NCBI GenBank assembly: GCA_013287645.1
Contig: JABDDJ010000017.1
Coordinates: forward strand, 1 to 44,112
Origin: Chlamydiota bacterium
Lineage (GTDB): Bacteria; Chlamydiota; Chlamydiia; Chlamydiales; JABDDJ01
DNA length: 44,112 bases
Reading direction: 5' to 3'
Position numbers and translations under genes: made by a program. Shown piece after piece: positions 25,249 to 34,260 of the stretch. Position 1 is the stretch's first letter, and every line of letters starts with the position of its first letter. The notes beneath the pieces are model-generated. The model did not search any database, was not told the origin of the DNA, and saw only the letters and a list, made by a program, of their open reading frames with translations.

Positions 25249-26029
25249 ACATGCTTTAGTTACAGGTGCCTCCTCCGGTATAGGAGAGGCAGTTGCAAAG
25301 CTACTAGCTTCCAAAAATATACAGCTTACTTTAGTGGGCAGAAATTCTCAACGCCTTGAAGAAGTTGCTAATGCTGCGCGAGAGTTAGGTGCTCCCTATG
25401 TCGAAACAGTGATTGCTGATTTAAGCCTACCGGAGGGCATCCAAGAGGTAAAAGAGAGCCTTCTCAGAGACGCTCCCGACCTTGTGATTAATAACGCGGG
25501 AGTAGGCGTTTATGGAGAATCTATCGATATCGATCTAGAACTACAGCAAAAACTGATTGATATCAATGTCAGCTCGCTTTTCCAACTAACCTGGACAGCT
25601 GCTAAAGCCCTTATCAACGCAGGAAAAGAGGGCGTCATTTTAAATGTCTCCTCAGTGGCCTCCGTGCCTCCTTTTCCAGGATTTGCCGTCTATTCAGCCT
25701 CTAAAGCCTTTGTGAGTCAATTCTCAATTTCACTGGATTATGAGCTGCAAGATAGGGGCATAAGGGTGCTCACCTCTTGTCCAGGAGTTGTTATTACCCG
25801 TTTTAGAGAAAATGCCGGCGGAAAGGAGACCGACGCTAAAACACCCGGAGCAATGACTCCAGAATATGCTGCAGAACAGATCTGGTGGCAAATCAATAAA
25901 AGAAAACCCATCCATTATTTCAGTTGGCGCTACCGCATGCTCGTCTTTTTAACACGCTACCTCCTTCCTCGGGCGTTGGTTGCAGGAATGCTCTATCAAA
26001 GCATTTCATCTCTACAGGAAGACTTATGA
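25241..26029 (+). CDS. Short-chain dehydrogenase/reductase (SDR)
   Basis: 262 residues from ATG 25241, preferred to an in-frame start at 25223 because AAAGGGG lies about eight bases before it and the family motif begins at once. Classical SDR motifs: TGASSGIG cofactor loop, NNAG, the catalytic Ser in NVSSVAS, and YSASK with catalytic Tyr and Lys. The C-terminus is extended by a hydrophobic RYRMLVFLTRYLLPRALVAG segment typical of DltE/YqjQ-like membrane-associated SDRs. The substrate cannot be read from sequence. It overlaps pgpH by ATGCATAA and the helicase gene by ATGA. Confidence 0.9.
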   Translation: MHKHALVTGASSGIGEAVAKLLASKNIQLTLVGRNSQRLEEVANAARELGAPYVETVIADLSLPEGIQEVKESLLRDAPDLVINNAGVGVYGESIDIDLELQQKLIDINVSSLFQLTWTAAKALINAGKEGVILNVSSVASVPPFPGFAVYSASKAFVSQFSISLDYELQDRGIRVLTSCPGVVITRFRENAGGKETDAKTPGAMTPEYAAEQIWWQINKRKPIHYFSWRYRMLVFLTRYLLPRALVAGMLYQSISSLQEDL

Positions 26030-27198
26030 CCACCTTTTCCGATTTAGGTTTAGAAGCCCTCATCCTTCGCGCTCTCGAAAAGATGCAGTACAAAGAGCCC
26101 TCACCCGTCCAGGCCATGGCAATCCCTCTCATTCTAGAGGGCCGCGACCTTATCGCTCTCGCTGAAACAGGATCTGGAAAAACCGCAGCCTGCGCTATTC
26201 CTGTTTGTCATCGCATCCGCATCGATGACAATAACATTCAAGCTCTTATTGTTGTGCCAACGCGAGAACTCGCTCTACAGTATGCCACAGAGACCCAAAA
26301 AATTGGCGGTATCAAAGGAGTAAAAGCCTTTGCCCTCTATGGTGGCGAATCGGCAGGCATGCAGCAGTCGAAGCTAAAAGCAGGAGTCCATGTGCTAATA
26401 GCCACTCCAGGCAGGTTGATCGATTTTATCTATTCGCGGTCGATAGACCTTTCTAACGTCGAAACCCTCATCTTAGATGAAGCTGACGAGATGCTGAGCA
26501 TGGGATTTTATGACGATTTAGAATTTATTATACAGTGCCTTGTGCATAAACATCAGACACTACTATTTTCTGCAACCATGCCTGTCCAGATCCGCAAGAT
26601 AGCAGGGCAGCATATGCGTGAACCTAAAGAAATTACTTTAACAAGAGGGCAAGCTAGTCCCAAATCCCTCGAGCATAAGTTTGTTTTTTGCCATTCTCAT
26701 GACCGAGATAAAAAGCTTATAGCGCTAATAAAAGAGATTGAACCTTCCCACGCCCTTATCTTTTGCAAGTCGAGAATTGAGGTTGAAGATCTATGCCGCT
26801 TACTCCAAAAGCATTATGACAAAGTAGACTTTCTCCACGCAGGCTTAAGTCAAGATATCCGCAATATAGTCACAAATAAATTTAGAAATGGACGCATTAC
26901 CTGCCTTGTTGCCACAGATGTAGCCGCCAGAGGATTAGATTTTTCCAAGGTCACACATGTGATCATGCACCATCTATCAAAAGATCCTGAAGACTATGTG
27001 CATCGCTCAGGCAGAGCAGGTCGAGCCGAAAGAGTAGGCACTTCGATCGCATTCGTCACACCGCGCGATCTACCCACTTTAAATCGAATTCTACAAACAA
27101 TTGCGCGAGAACCGATCTGGATAGGAGAGCCTCCTCCACCCACTACTTCCACACCGCGCCCTCCTCAACGCCGTCGTCCTTACAGACGTACTCCTTAA
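26026..27198 (+). CDS. DEAD-box RNA helicase, RhlE/DeaD-like
   Basis: 390 residues from ATG 26026, where MTTFSDLGL gives the usual Q-motif start; AGGAAG precedes it. The longer frame starting at 25924 lies inside the SDR gene and is rejected. All motifs are present: AETGSGKT, PTRELALQ, TPGRLIDF, DEAD in LILDEADEML, SAT, ATDVAARGLDF and HRSGRAGR. A short basic Pro/Arg tail (TPRPPQRRRPYRR) probably binds RNA. Translation is coupled to the SDR stop by ATGA. Role: remodelling of RNA or ribosome-assembly intermediates. Confidence 0.94.
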   Translation: MTTFSDLGLEALILRALEKMQYKEPSPVQAMAIPLILEGRDLIALAETGSGKTAACAIPVCHRIRIDDNNIQALIVVPTRELALQYATETQKIGGIKGVKAFALYGGESAGMQQSKLKAGVHVLIATPGRLIDFIYSRSIDLSNVETLILDEADEMLSMGFYDDLEFIIQCLVHKHQTLLFSATMPVQIRKIAGQHMREPKEITLTRGQASPKSLEHKFVFCHSHDRDKKLIALIKEIEPSHALIFCKSRIEVEDLCRLLQKHYDKVDFLHAGLSQDIRNIVTNKFRNGRITCLVATDVAARGLDFSKVTHVIMHHLSKDPEDYVHRSGRAGRAERVGTSIAFVTPRDLPTLNRILQTIAREPIWIGEPPPPTTSTPRPPQRRRPYRRTP

Positions 27199-27277
27199 GT
27201 AACAAATAAATAATTTAATCTTAATAAAACATTAAAATTCATTTTATATAATTAAGTTATATAAACTGGAGGTATTA

Positions 27278-28147
27278 ATGTCTGTAAGCTTAAATGATTG
27301 GAGCTATTGTTTATCAAGAGCAGCTAATCAGCAAGAACCTGCCTTGATTTGTGAATGTCAGGAAGAGGGTCAAGAAGCTGTAATAGCAACGGTTTCTCAA
27401 GAAGATTATAACGAATATATAAAAAATCCAACCTCAGAGAAAATTAGAAAGTTATCTTTCCACGAAATAGTTTCTATTTCTAATAGTTTTGCTACTGTGC
27501 CTAGAATTGTAGACTTTGGTGGTGGACCTTGTGTTGCTAATTATTCTGCAAGGGCTAACGCTGAATTAAATATTGAGAACGCTATTCATTTAGATGATAT
27601 TTTTAAAGTAGATGTTAGGGACTCATTGATGGAAAAAATTAATGATCAATTGAATGGTGTTGAAGAATTTAAAGTGATATCCAGTAGTTTGCAAACAATC
27701 TATCAAAGGTCCCAGAGTCGTCGATTAGAAGAAAAAACAAAAAGCATTTGGGGTTCTGTAAAATACTTCTTCTGGTCCTGTTTCTTTGATAAAGGAACCC
27801 AAATAAATACGATAAAAGCATCAATTCCTACTGAACAAGGTATTTTGAACACTGCAAATACCGCTATCCGAGAAAGAATAAATTTTAATATCGACTTCTT
27901 TGGGGAAGAGATAGGTATTAAAACAAATTCTCAATTCACCTCTCCTTCTGAAGTTAGAACAAAGTGGTTAAAAAAATACGCACCTGACAAATTCAAACAA
28001 CAAGTGTCAGTGCATGCAGATACCTATCGAACAAGAGTAATCGCGATGTTAAAAATTTGGGAAGATATCCTGAAATTAAATAAAACTGAGAATAGAAGCA
28101 TTCCAGAACCAAAAATTAGTAGTACTGTCTTACGTATTACAGATTAA
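27278..28147 (+). CDS. Unknown protein, possibly lineage-specific
   Basis: 289 residues with a strong GGAGG eight bases before the ATG and a TATAAT at 27247-27252 upstream. I recognise no family. It has no signal peptide. A short aromatic hydrophobic stretch (SVKYFFWSCFF, around residue 165-175) sits in the middle; otherwise it is a mixed charged protein with helical C-terminal half. It is isolated: the helicase operon ends 79 bases before, and the palindrome-rich region begins right after. A secreted effector is conceivable in an intracellular bacterium, but nothing in the sequence shows it. Confidence 0.7.
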   Translation: MSVSLNDWSYCLSRAANQQEPALICECQEEGQEAVIATVSQEDYNEYIKNPTSEKIRKLSFHEIVSISNSFATVPRIVDFGGGPCVANYSARANAELNIENAIHLDDIFKVDVRDSLMEKINDQLNGVEEFKVISSSLQTIYQRSQSRRLEEKTKSIWGSVKYFFWSCFFDKGTQINTIKASIPTEQGILNTANTAIRERINFNIDFFGEEIGIKTNSQFTSPSEVRTKWLKKYAPDKFKQQVSVHADTYRTRVIAMLKIWEDILKLNKTENRSIPEPKISSTVLRITD

Positions 28148-28158
28148 CTCGTCTCAAT

Positions 28159-28258
28159 GTGGACATTCATGGACGGAAATGGACCTTTATGGACTAGAAT
28201 GGACAAAGCGCTGTCCATTCTCGTCCATAAAGGTCCATTTCCGTCCATGAATGTCCAC
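28159..28258. repeat. 100-bp GGAC-based near-perfect palindrome
   Basis: Two 47-base arms differing at one position, around a six-base centre (AAGCGC). Each arm contains TGGAC repeated about every 8-10 bases, so it is both a dyad and an array of short direct repeats. It starts 12 bases after the stop of the unknown gene and could end its transcript. It has the same design as the GCAAAG palindromes but is unrelated in sequence. Confidence 0.9.
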
Positions 28259-28317
28259 TTGTCCTATAAATCTAAAGCTCTAAGAAAATTTAGCCCGTGA
28301 AGGATTTCAATACATAG

Positions 28318-28385
28318 CTCGACTATTCCGCAATGCTTTGCGAAAAAGTCAAGACTATTCCGCAAAGCGTTGCGGAATAGTCGAG
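28318..28385. repeat. CTCGACTATTCCGCAA inverted repeat
   Basis: 25-base arms (28318-28342 and 28361-28385) identical except for one base, around an 18-base centre. GACTATTCC occurs a second time as a direct repeat in the spacer at 28353. It is part of the gene-free 28148-28547 region. Confidence 0.85.
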
Positions 28386-28400
28386 TCTAGGAAAAATCTA

Positions 28401-28530
28401 TGGCTGATTATATACATATACTTAGCCATAAGTCATAATTTTAACTGATTATGGCTGATTATATACTTATATCCAGCCATAACTTTCTATTTTTCTTGCT
28501 TTTGGCTAAATATAAGTGTATAATCAGCCA
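28401..28530. promoter_or_regulatory. Three 28-bp dyad sites at exact 51-bp spacing (candidate operator array)
   Basis: Sites at 28401-28428, 28452-28479 and 28503-28530 all have TGGCT at the left end, AGCCA at the right and 18 AT-rich bases between. Sites 1 and 2 match at 24 of 28 positions. Site 3, read on the opposite strand, matches site 2 at 25 of 28. Starts are exactly 51 bp apart, close to five helical turns, so bound protein would lie on one DNA face. Site 3 covers the -10 box of the ATPase promoter. I infer autoregulation or a transposon-end-like recognition array. Confidence 0.75.
28496..28524 (+). promoter_or_regulatory. Sigma-70-type promoter of the ATPase/nuclease gene
   Basis: TTGCTT (28496-28501) and TATAAT (28519-28524) with 17 bases between. 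The -10 lies inside the third 28-bp dyad site, so occupancy of that site would block it. The transcript would start near 28531, a few bases before the GGAG Shine-Dalgarno. Confidence 0.65.
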
Positions 28531-28547
28531 TAAAAATGGAGTTGGTA

Positions 28548-29996
28548 ATGATTCACGGTAGAGAAAAGGAAAAAGCTTTATTAAAAAGGCTCTTATCCTC
28601 TAAGCGAGCTGAATTTCTAGCTATTTATGGTAGACGACGTATTGGTAAAACTTTTTTAATCCATGAATTTTTTAAAAAAGAAGGAGTCTTTTTTGAAGTT
28701 ACCGGAAGTAATAAAGCACCCATGAAGGAGCAAATAAAAAATTTTTATAATGAATTCAAAGCTCTTTTTCCTGAAGACGCCCCTCCATCCGTTCCTTCCA
28801 ACTGGACAGATCTTTTTAATCACCTCAAGAATGCAATTTTAAAAATCGATCCAGCAGTCAAATTTATCTTTTTTATTGATGAGCTTCCTTGGCTGGCCAC
28901 ACCTAAATCGAGATTTTTATCTGCTTTGGATTACTTTTGGAACCGGCATCTATCAAATTGTTCGAATGCTATATTAATCATTTGTGGGTCTGCAGCACAT
29001 TGGATGATTAAGAAGGTAGTCAATGATAAAGGTGGTCTTTATGGTAGGCTAAGTGCACAGATAAAACTAGAATCTTTTACTTTATCTGAAATGGAAAAAT
29101 TTCTATCTGAAGAGGGAATTCACATTAAACGAAAGCAACTCATAGAACTCTACATGGCTTTTGGAGGTGTAGCAAAGTACCTTACTCATATTTCAGCTGG
29201 AAAGTCATCTGCTCAAATTATTAATGATTTATGCTTTACTCCCAATGGATTTTTATTTTCAGAATTTCCGAAGTTGTATGAATCACTTTTTGATGGTTCT
29301 GAAAAGCATATAGCTATTATTAGAGCTTTGGCAAAAAAGCGCCGAGGCTTGTACCAGAACGATCTTTTAAAAGAAGCTAATCTTCCTTATGGAGGGACGA
29401 CAACAACTGTTCTACATGAATTAGAGGAATCGGGATTTATTATGAGTTTTCTCTCATTTGGTAAGGAATCGCGAGAGAAGTTATTTCGTTTAGTCGATGA
29501 ATATTCATTTTTTTATCTTACTTGGGTAGAAGAAGTGAGAAGTAATATACTCAGAAGTTTTGATAAAGAATATTGGCATAAGATGCATAAGACACCTATC
29601 TGGTATGCCTGGTCAGGACATGTTTTTGAAAATATTTGTTTGAAGCATTCTATAAAGATCAAAGAAGCTTTAGGCTTGTCAGGTATTACCACATTAGAAA
29701 GTCAATGGCAATATATTCCACCTAAAAGGAGTTTAGAAGAAGGAGCTGAGATTGACTTGGTAATTGATCGAGCAGATGATTGTATTAATCTTTGCGAGAT
29801 AAAGTTTTGCGATGGAGTATTTGAAATCAATAAAAAGTATGCAGGCAATTTGGAGCGAAAGAAGGAAGTCTTTCAAAAAGTTACTGGTACGCGAAAAACA
29901 ATTTTTTTAACAATGATCACACCCTTTGGCGTTAAAGAAAATGAGCATTACATTGGACTGGTCAATCAACAGCTTACTTTTGATGCTTTATTTTAG
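28548..29996 (+). CDS. Archaeal-type ATPase with DUF234-like PD-(D/E)XK domain
   Basis: 482 residues from ATG 28548, chosen over the in-frame ATG at 28536 because GGAG ends six bases before it and the family opening HGREKEKALLKRLL follows. Motifs: Walker A in YGRRRIGKTFLIHEFF, Walker B in FIFFIDELPWL, sensor-1 region IICGSAAHWM, a winged-helix-like middle (about 260-320), and a C-terminal PD-(D/E)XK-like core, EIDLVID...LCEIKF, with Asp and ExK. This is the mobile STAND-like ATPase family common in archaea and scattered among bacteria; its function is not established. Palindrome-rich DNA upstream and convergent stop overlap with the response-regulator gene suggest it arrived by transfer. Confidence 0.87.
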   Translation: MIHGREKEKALLKRLLSSKRAEFLAIYGRRRIGKTFLIHEFFKKEGVFFEVTGSNKAPMKEQIKNFYNEFKALFPEDAPPSVPSNWTDLFNHLKNAILKIDPAVKFIFFIDELPWLATPKSRFLSALDYFWNRHLSNCSNAILIICGSAAHWMIKKVVNDKGGLYGRLSAQIKLESFTLSEMEKFLSEEGIHIKRKQLIELYMAFGGVAKYLTHISAGKSSAQIINDLCFTPNGFLFSEFPKLYESLFDGSEKHIAIIRALAKKRRGLYQNDLLKEANLPYGGTTTTVLHELEESGFIMSFLSFGKESREKLFRLVDEYSFFYLTWVEEVRSNILRSFDKEYWHKMHKTPIWYAWSGHVFENICLKHSIKIKEALGLSGITTLESQWQYIPPKRSLEEGAEIDLVIDRADDCINLCEIKFCDGVFEINKKYAGNLERKKEVFQKVTGTRKTIFLTMITPFGVKENEHYIGLVNQQLTFDALF

Positions 29997-30391
29997 GGGT
30001 GAGTCTCTGACTGATAAGCTTCCCAGATAGTTGCAATGGTTTGTGGTAAAGTCATAGGATCAAAAGGTTTTGGGATAATATCAAATGCTCCAAGACGCTT
30101 ATACTCTTTTATTTCTTCTTTTCGAGATCTCGCCGTCAAAAACACAACAGGGATGGGAGCCAATGAAGGCATTAACTTCAAAGCTTGTAATGTAGAAAGG
30201 CCATCCATGTTCGGCATCATGACATCTAACAAGATAAGATCAGGTAGGAAAGATAATGCTTCCTGGATTGTCTCTTGACCGGAATGACAAAATTTAACTT
30301 GAACATCTGGCATCATTTCAAAGGAAAATCGAGCAATAGTAATAATATCTTCTTCATCATCAGTAAGAATTATCTTTTTTAAAGCTTTCAT
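29993..30391 (-). CDS. CheY-like single-domain response regulator
   Basis: 132 residues, receiver only: LTDDEEDI acidic pocket, LILLDVMMPNMDG phosphoacceptor Asp, VVFLTARS (Thr), IIPKPFD (Lys). There is no output domain, so it acts by protein contact or in a phosphorelay. It begins four bases after the histidine-kinase stop, implying one operon and a cognate pair. Its stop overlaps the convergent ATPase stop within the four bases TTAG, leaving no room for a terminator on either strand. Confidence 0.93.
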   Translation of the reverse strand: MKALKKIILTDDEEDIITIARFSFEMMPDVQVKFCHSGQETIQEALSFLPDLILLDVMMPNMDGLSTLQALKLMPSLAPIPVVFLTARSRKEEIKEYKRLGAFDIIPKPFDPMTLPQTIATIWEAYQSETHP

Positions 30392-30395
30392 AATT

Positions 30396-33300
30396 TTAAT
30401 TTTCTAAAGGAAGCTCAAAATAAAAGGTTGTCCCCACCTTTGGGGTCGACTCAAAATAAATCTTACCACCCAATTGTTCAATAAGATTCTTTGTAATGAC
30501 AAGCCCTAACCCTGTTCCTGCAATTTTTTTACTAATTGAAGAGTCAGCCTGAACAAATTTTTGAAAGATAAGAGGTTGAATATTTTCCGGAATTCCCTCG
30601 CCGTGGTCTTTAATTGATATTTTAACATTTTGATCTTGAATTTGGGCTGAAATAGACACTTGGCTTTTGGGAGGTGAAAATTTAATGGCATTGGATAACA
30701 GATTATTCATCACTTGTATTAAACGGTTAGAGTCTGTGTTAAGGACAATATTTTCAGAAATATTTTCTGTAACGACTGATACATCAAATTTATTTGCAAA
30801 TGGCTGGATATCTTTAAGCGATTCTTGAATGACGCTATAAAGATTAAGAAGTTCTAATTTAAGAGAAAGTTTTCCTGCTTCCATTTTCTGGATGTCTAAA
30901 ATATCATTAATAATTCTTATCAATCGTTCAGAATTATTTAGAGCAATACTGAATAATTGATGTATTTTGGGAGATAACTCTGATGAAAATCTTCCTATAA
31001 TCAATGCTAATGCTCCTTGGATTGAAGTTAAGGGTGTACGGAGCTCATGATTTACCATTGAAAGAAATTCATCTTTAAGTTTCTCTAGTTTTTTCCCTTC
31101 ACTTACATCTCTGCTTGCTCCTCTAAAGCCAATAATAGAATTATTGGGTCCATCAATAATTTCTGAATTTCCCTCCATCCAAATATAGGAACCATTTTTG
31201 TGATGCCATCGAAGCGTTTGACTAAGCCATCCTCTTTTTCTTTTCACTGCGTCATTAAAAGATTGTATAAAGGTATCTCTATCTTCTTCGTGAATAAGTA
31301 AAGCGATATCTATGCTCATGATTTGATCAAGAGCATACCCTAACAAAGACTCTATAGTTGGATTGGAATAAGTTATTTTTCTCTGCAAATCTAAAGCCCA
31401 GATCCATTCATTGGTTGTTTCTACAAATGCTTTAAGCTTTTCTTCATTTTCACGTAAAGTTTCCTCGATCTTTTTAACTAGATCTATATTTTGAGCAATT
31501 ATACTAATTTTTGTTACCTTGCCTGTTTTATCTCGAATGGGAGAGGAAGTCATCTGAACCCAGATATACTGTCCATCCTTATTAATACGCTGTGTCTCAA
31601 AAGATTTAATGACTTTTCCACTCCTTACCTCAGCTAAAAGCCAATTGAATTCGTTCTTTCGATCAGGAGGAATTAGTATTTCATCAGTTTTACCAAGAAC
31701 TTCTTCTACTGAATAGCCTAATAAATCAATAGCCCCCTGATTCCAATTAATAATCTTTCCTTGTAAATCACGACTATAAATAGCATCACGTGAAAATTCA
31801 ACAATAGCTGCCATTTCATTGCGCATTTTATCATCCTTACTGCGCCAATAAAATTGAGCTATTGAATGGCTGATAGAAGAGCTAAAATTAAGTAGATCAG
31901 CTTTCATAGATTCTAAAATTGGCTGTGTACGATATAGTTCGATGATGCCAATAGTTCCTCGCTCATCTAAGATAGGAAAGCCAAATACTCCACGTAAACC
32001 ATCGATGATAGCTTCAGAGGCGTGTGGCTGAGGCAAATCGGCTGTCAGATTATCTATCCAAAGTGGACGATTCTCAGCCCAGATATTTCCAGGAAATCCC
32101 ATTCCTTTTGGTAAATAAAGCTGTCTCGACGAATTCGTGAAATGAGGATAAGAAGAACTGGATGAGTGCCAAATAGATAAGCACTCCAATTTATTGACAT
32201 GATGTTCGGATATAACCCAAAAGGCCCCTATATCCCAATCTAACTTTGTGCATAAAAGTTCTAGTATATGAGGAGAAGCTGATTCTAAAGAATCGGCCTG
32301 TTTTAACACATTGGTGATAGCGAATTCTGTTTCGAGTAGATTATGGCTTTCTCGTATAGCTGTAATGTCCCAGCAAATACCGTACATTTTGCGAGGTTCG
32401 TTTATATCTTCCTTATTTAAACGCCCTATAAAAAATAGATGATGAATAGTATGATCAGGCCAATATACTTTTACTTCGCTTTGATAAGTAGTCTGTTGGG
32501 CGCTTGCTTCTATAATTTTATTTTTTTCGGTTGATTGATCGTTTGGATGCAGATTGTGTATAAGATCTTCTAAATTGCCCTTAAAGTTGGCCGGAGCCAA
32601 CCCTAACATTCGGGAAGTATAGGCATCCCAAGAAGTTTGGTTAGTAAAAGCATCCCATGTCCAAGTTCCTAAATGAGCAGATGACAGAGCAAGATTTAAA
32701 TTATTTTTAATCTGCTTAATTTCTCGTAGACGAAAGTAATTAGATTTCCAGTAATGGACAAACGCAGCTAATACCAATGTGTTAAAAATACCTATAAAAA
32801 AAATTAAAGCAATGAGAGAGTTATCAATCAATAGGGAATAAGTTTTTTTTCTCGGAGCAACTTTTAAAACAAGTTCATCCTTACCTTTTAATAGCGTAGT
32901 TTCGACATAAGGCGTAAAATTACTTTCCCCATATAACATTTCTTTTTCTTTTTCGTTCCAGATTGAGAAAATAAATTGATCGGTAATTACGGAAGGTATA
33001 GATCCTTCAAGTAATTTTTGAGAATCTAAAAGATTAAATAGACCTCCTTTAAACACTCCTTTTTCAAATAATGGAAATAAGATGACAAATACATTATCTT
33101 CAAATGGAGAGTCGAAATTCAAAATCATCGTAGAAGGCTTTTGCTTGAGCTTTGGGAAAAATACTCTGTTTGCCTCATCTCTTAAAAAAAGAGATGTGCC
33201 TATTAGATTCTTAAAATTCTGCAGTGAGACAAGGTAAGTGACTTTCAATTGGTCATTAATCCATCCAATAACCTTATCTTCCTCATAATCAGTAAGATAA

Positions 33301-34199
33301 TTTAAATTTTCGGCTTTCTCTCTTTCATCAAATTTAAAGTCATTTTTAGCTAAATTCAAAAAAAGACGCCTTGTATCTTTTTCATATTGATTTAATTTAT
33401 TCTCAATTAAGTTTTGTATGGCTGTAGATACATGGAGAGTAACCCTTCGAACAGCTTTTTGCTGATAATTATTTAACCCAGAGCAAAGAAGTATAGTGAG
33501 TAGTATCCCGAAAAATATCACTATATAAGCCAAAGAGTCCAAAATAGGAAGAGAGCTTATAAATGAAGTATTAAAGGAAGCAGCTATAATACCTAATCCT
33601 AAAATGATGAAACTAATGGCTGTCTGTAGAGAAATCTCATTACTATTAATAAACCCAAAACTAGCTTCAATAGGAGCAAAAAGGCTTAATAATCCAAACA
33701 ATCCTATACCTAATATGCAAAATCCTAAGCAGTTAAATAATAAGCTTCGAAGGATACTAAGAGGGTTTCTTGAATATAAAATAAATGCTAGACCTCCAAG
33801 TAGCATTCCCATCACTGTAATGAGAGGTGGTCTACCAGGGAAATCGGGTTGATTTTCTAATAAAATGTTCTTAAAAAAGAACTGGCTAACTAAAGATATG
33901 TTATAGATATACTCGATTATACTTAAAATGCTAATAATGAAGACAAATAGACCTAAAGCTTTACTAAACCAGAGTTTTTTTTCTACAAATATAGATAAAA
34001 GAGCTAATCCTAGTACAAATAAACATAAAGAAGTATTAAATTGAATAACGTTAGAAGGAGCTCCTAATTGAATTAAAACTTGTGTATGGGTGAGCCAACC
34101 AATCATAGAAATAAATCCGACAAATAAAACGAATACTCCCGCAGATATGGCTATTAATCGAGTAAGTTTAATAGGAGATACAGTAGTATTAAAAAACAT
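30396..34199 (-). CDS. Large multi-PAS/GAF sensor histidine kinase
   Basis: 1267 residues. Residues about 15-245 hold some seven hydrophobic segments (MASE-like). Residues about 250-460 form an extracytoplasmic sensor flanked by a further transmembrane helix (IALIFFIGIFNTLVLAAFVHY). Then come PAS (about 495-620), GAF (about 640-790), two PAS/PAC units (about 800-920 and 930-1040), HisKA with SMVNHELRTPL (H1051), and HATPase with NNLLSNAIKF, DHGEGIP and GTGLGLV. There is no receiver of its own; the next gene supplies one. The signal sensed is unknown. Such large kinases are unusual in reduced intracellular genomes. Confidence 0.92.
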   Translation of the reverse strand: MFFNTTVSPIKLTRLIAISAGVFVLFVGFISMIGWLTHTQVLIQLGAPSNVIQFNTSLCLFVLGLALLSIFVEKKLWFSKALGLFVFIISILSIIEYIYNISLVSQFFFKNILLENQPDFPGRPPLITVMGMLLGGLAFILYSRNPLSILRSLLFNCLGFCILGIGLFGLLSLFAPIEASFGFINSNEISLQTAISFIILGLGIIAASFNTSFISSLPILDSLAYIVIFFGILLTILLCSGLNNYQQKAVRRVTLHVSTAIQNLIENKLNQYEKDTRRLFLNLAKNDFKFDEREKAENLNYLTDYEEDKVIGWINDQLKVTYLVSLQNFKNLIGTSLFLRDEANRVFFPKLKQKPSTMILNFDSPFEDNVFVILFPLFEKGVFKGGLFNLLDSQKLLEGSIPSVITDQFIFSIWNEKEKEMLYGESNFTPYVETTLLKGKDELVLKVAPRKKTYSLLIDNSLIALIFFIGIFNTLVLAAFVHYWKSNYFRLREIKQIKNNLNLALSSAHLGTWTWDAFTNQTSWDAYTSRMLGLAPANFKGNLEDLIHNLHPNDQSTEKNKIIEASAQQTTYQSEVKVYWPDHTIHHLFFIGRLNKEDINEPRKMYGICWDITAIRESHNLLETEFAITNVLKQADSLESASPHILELLCTKLDWDIGAFWVISEHHVNKLECLSIWHSSSSSYPHFTNSSRQLYLPKGMGFPGNIWAENRPLWIDNLTADLPQPHASEAIIDGLRGVFGFPILDERGTIGIIELYRTQPILESMKADLLNFSSSISHSIAQFYWRSKDDKMRNEMAAIVEFSRDAIYSRDLQGKIINWNQGAIDLLGYSVEEVLGKTDEILIPPDRKNEFNWLLAEVRSGKVIKSFETQRINKDGQYIWVQMTSSPIRDKTGKVTKISIIAQNIDLVKKIEETLRENEEKLKAFVETTNEWIWALDLQRKITYSNPTIESLLGYALDQIMSIDIALLIHEEDRDTFIQSFNDAVKRKRGWLSQTLRWHHKNGSYIWMEGNSEIIDGPNNSIIGFRGASRDVSEGKKLEKLKDEFLSMVNHELRTPLTSIQGALALIIGRFSSELSPKIHQLFSIALNNSERLIRIINDILDIQKMEAGKLSLKLELLNLYSVIQESLKDIQPFANKFDVSVVTENISENIVLNTDSNRLIQVMNNLLSNAIKFSPPKSQVSISAQIQDQNVKISIKDHGEGIPENIQPLIFQKFVQADSSISKKIAGTGLGLVITKNLIEQLGGKIYFESTPKVGTTFYFELPLEN

Positions 34200-34260
34200 A
34201 GTGAGTAAGTTTACCTCTAAAAACCCTCCATGTTAAAAACCACACCTCTATTAATTTGTC

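Larger units (their letters stand above)
28148..28547. other. 400-base gene-free region packed with palindromes
   Basis: Between two + strand genes this stretch holds, in order, the 100-bp GGAC palindrome, a plain segment (28259-28317), the CTCGACTATTCC inverted repeat, and the three phased 28-bp dyad sites ending in the ATPase promoter. No reading frame of note is present. It reads as an accumulation site for palindromic elements beside a mobile-type ATPase gene. Confidence 0.8.

Noticed and set aside
25924..26025. Longer start for the DEAD-box helicase
   Set aside because: The extra 34 residues are read inside the SDR gene and resemble no helicase extension; ATG 26026 has a Shine-Dalgarno and the ATGA coupling.
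28259..28317. Small gene between the two palindromes
   Set aside because: No reading frame with a start signal; the stretch is too short and carries nothing recognisable.
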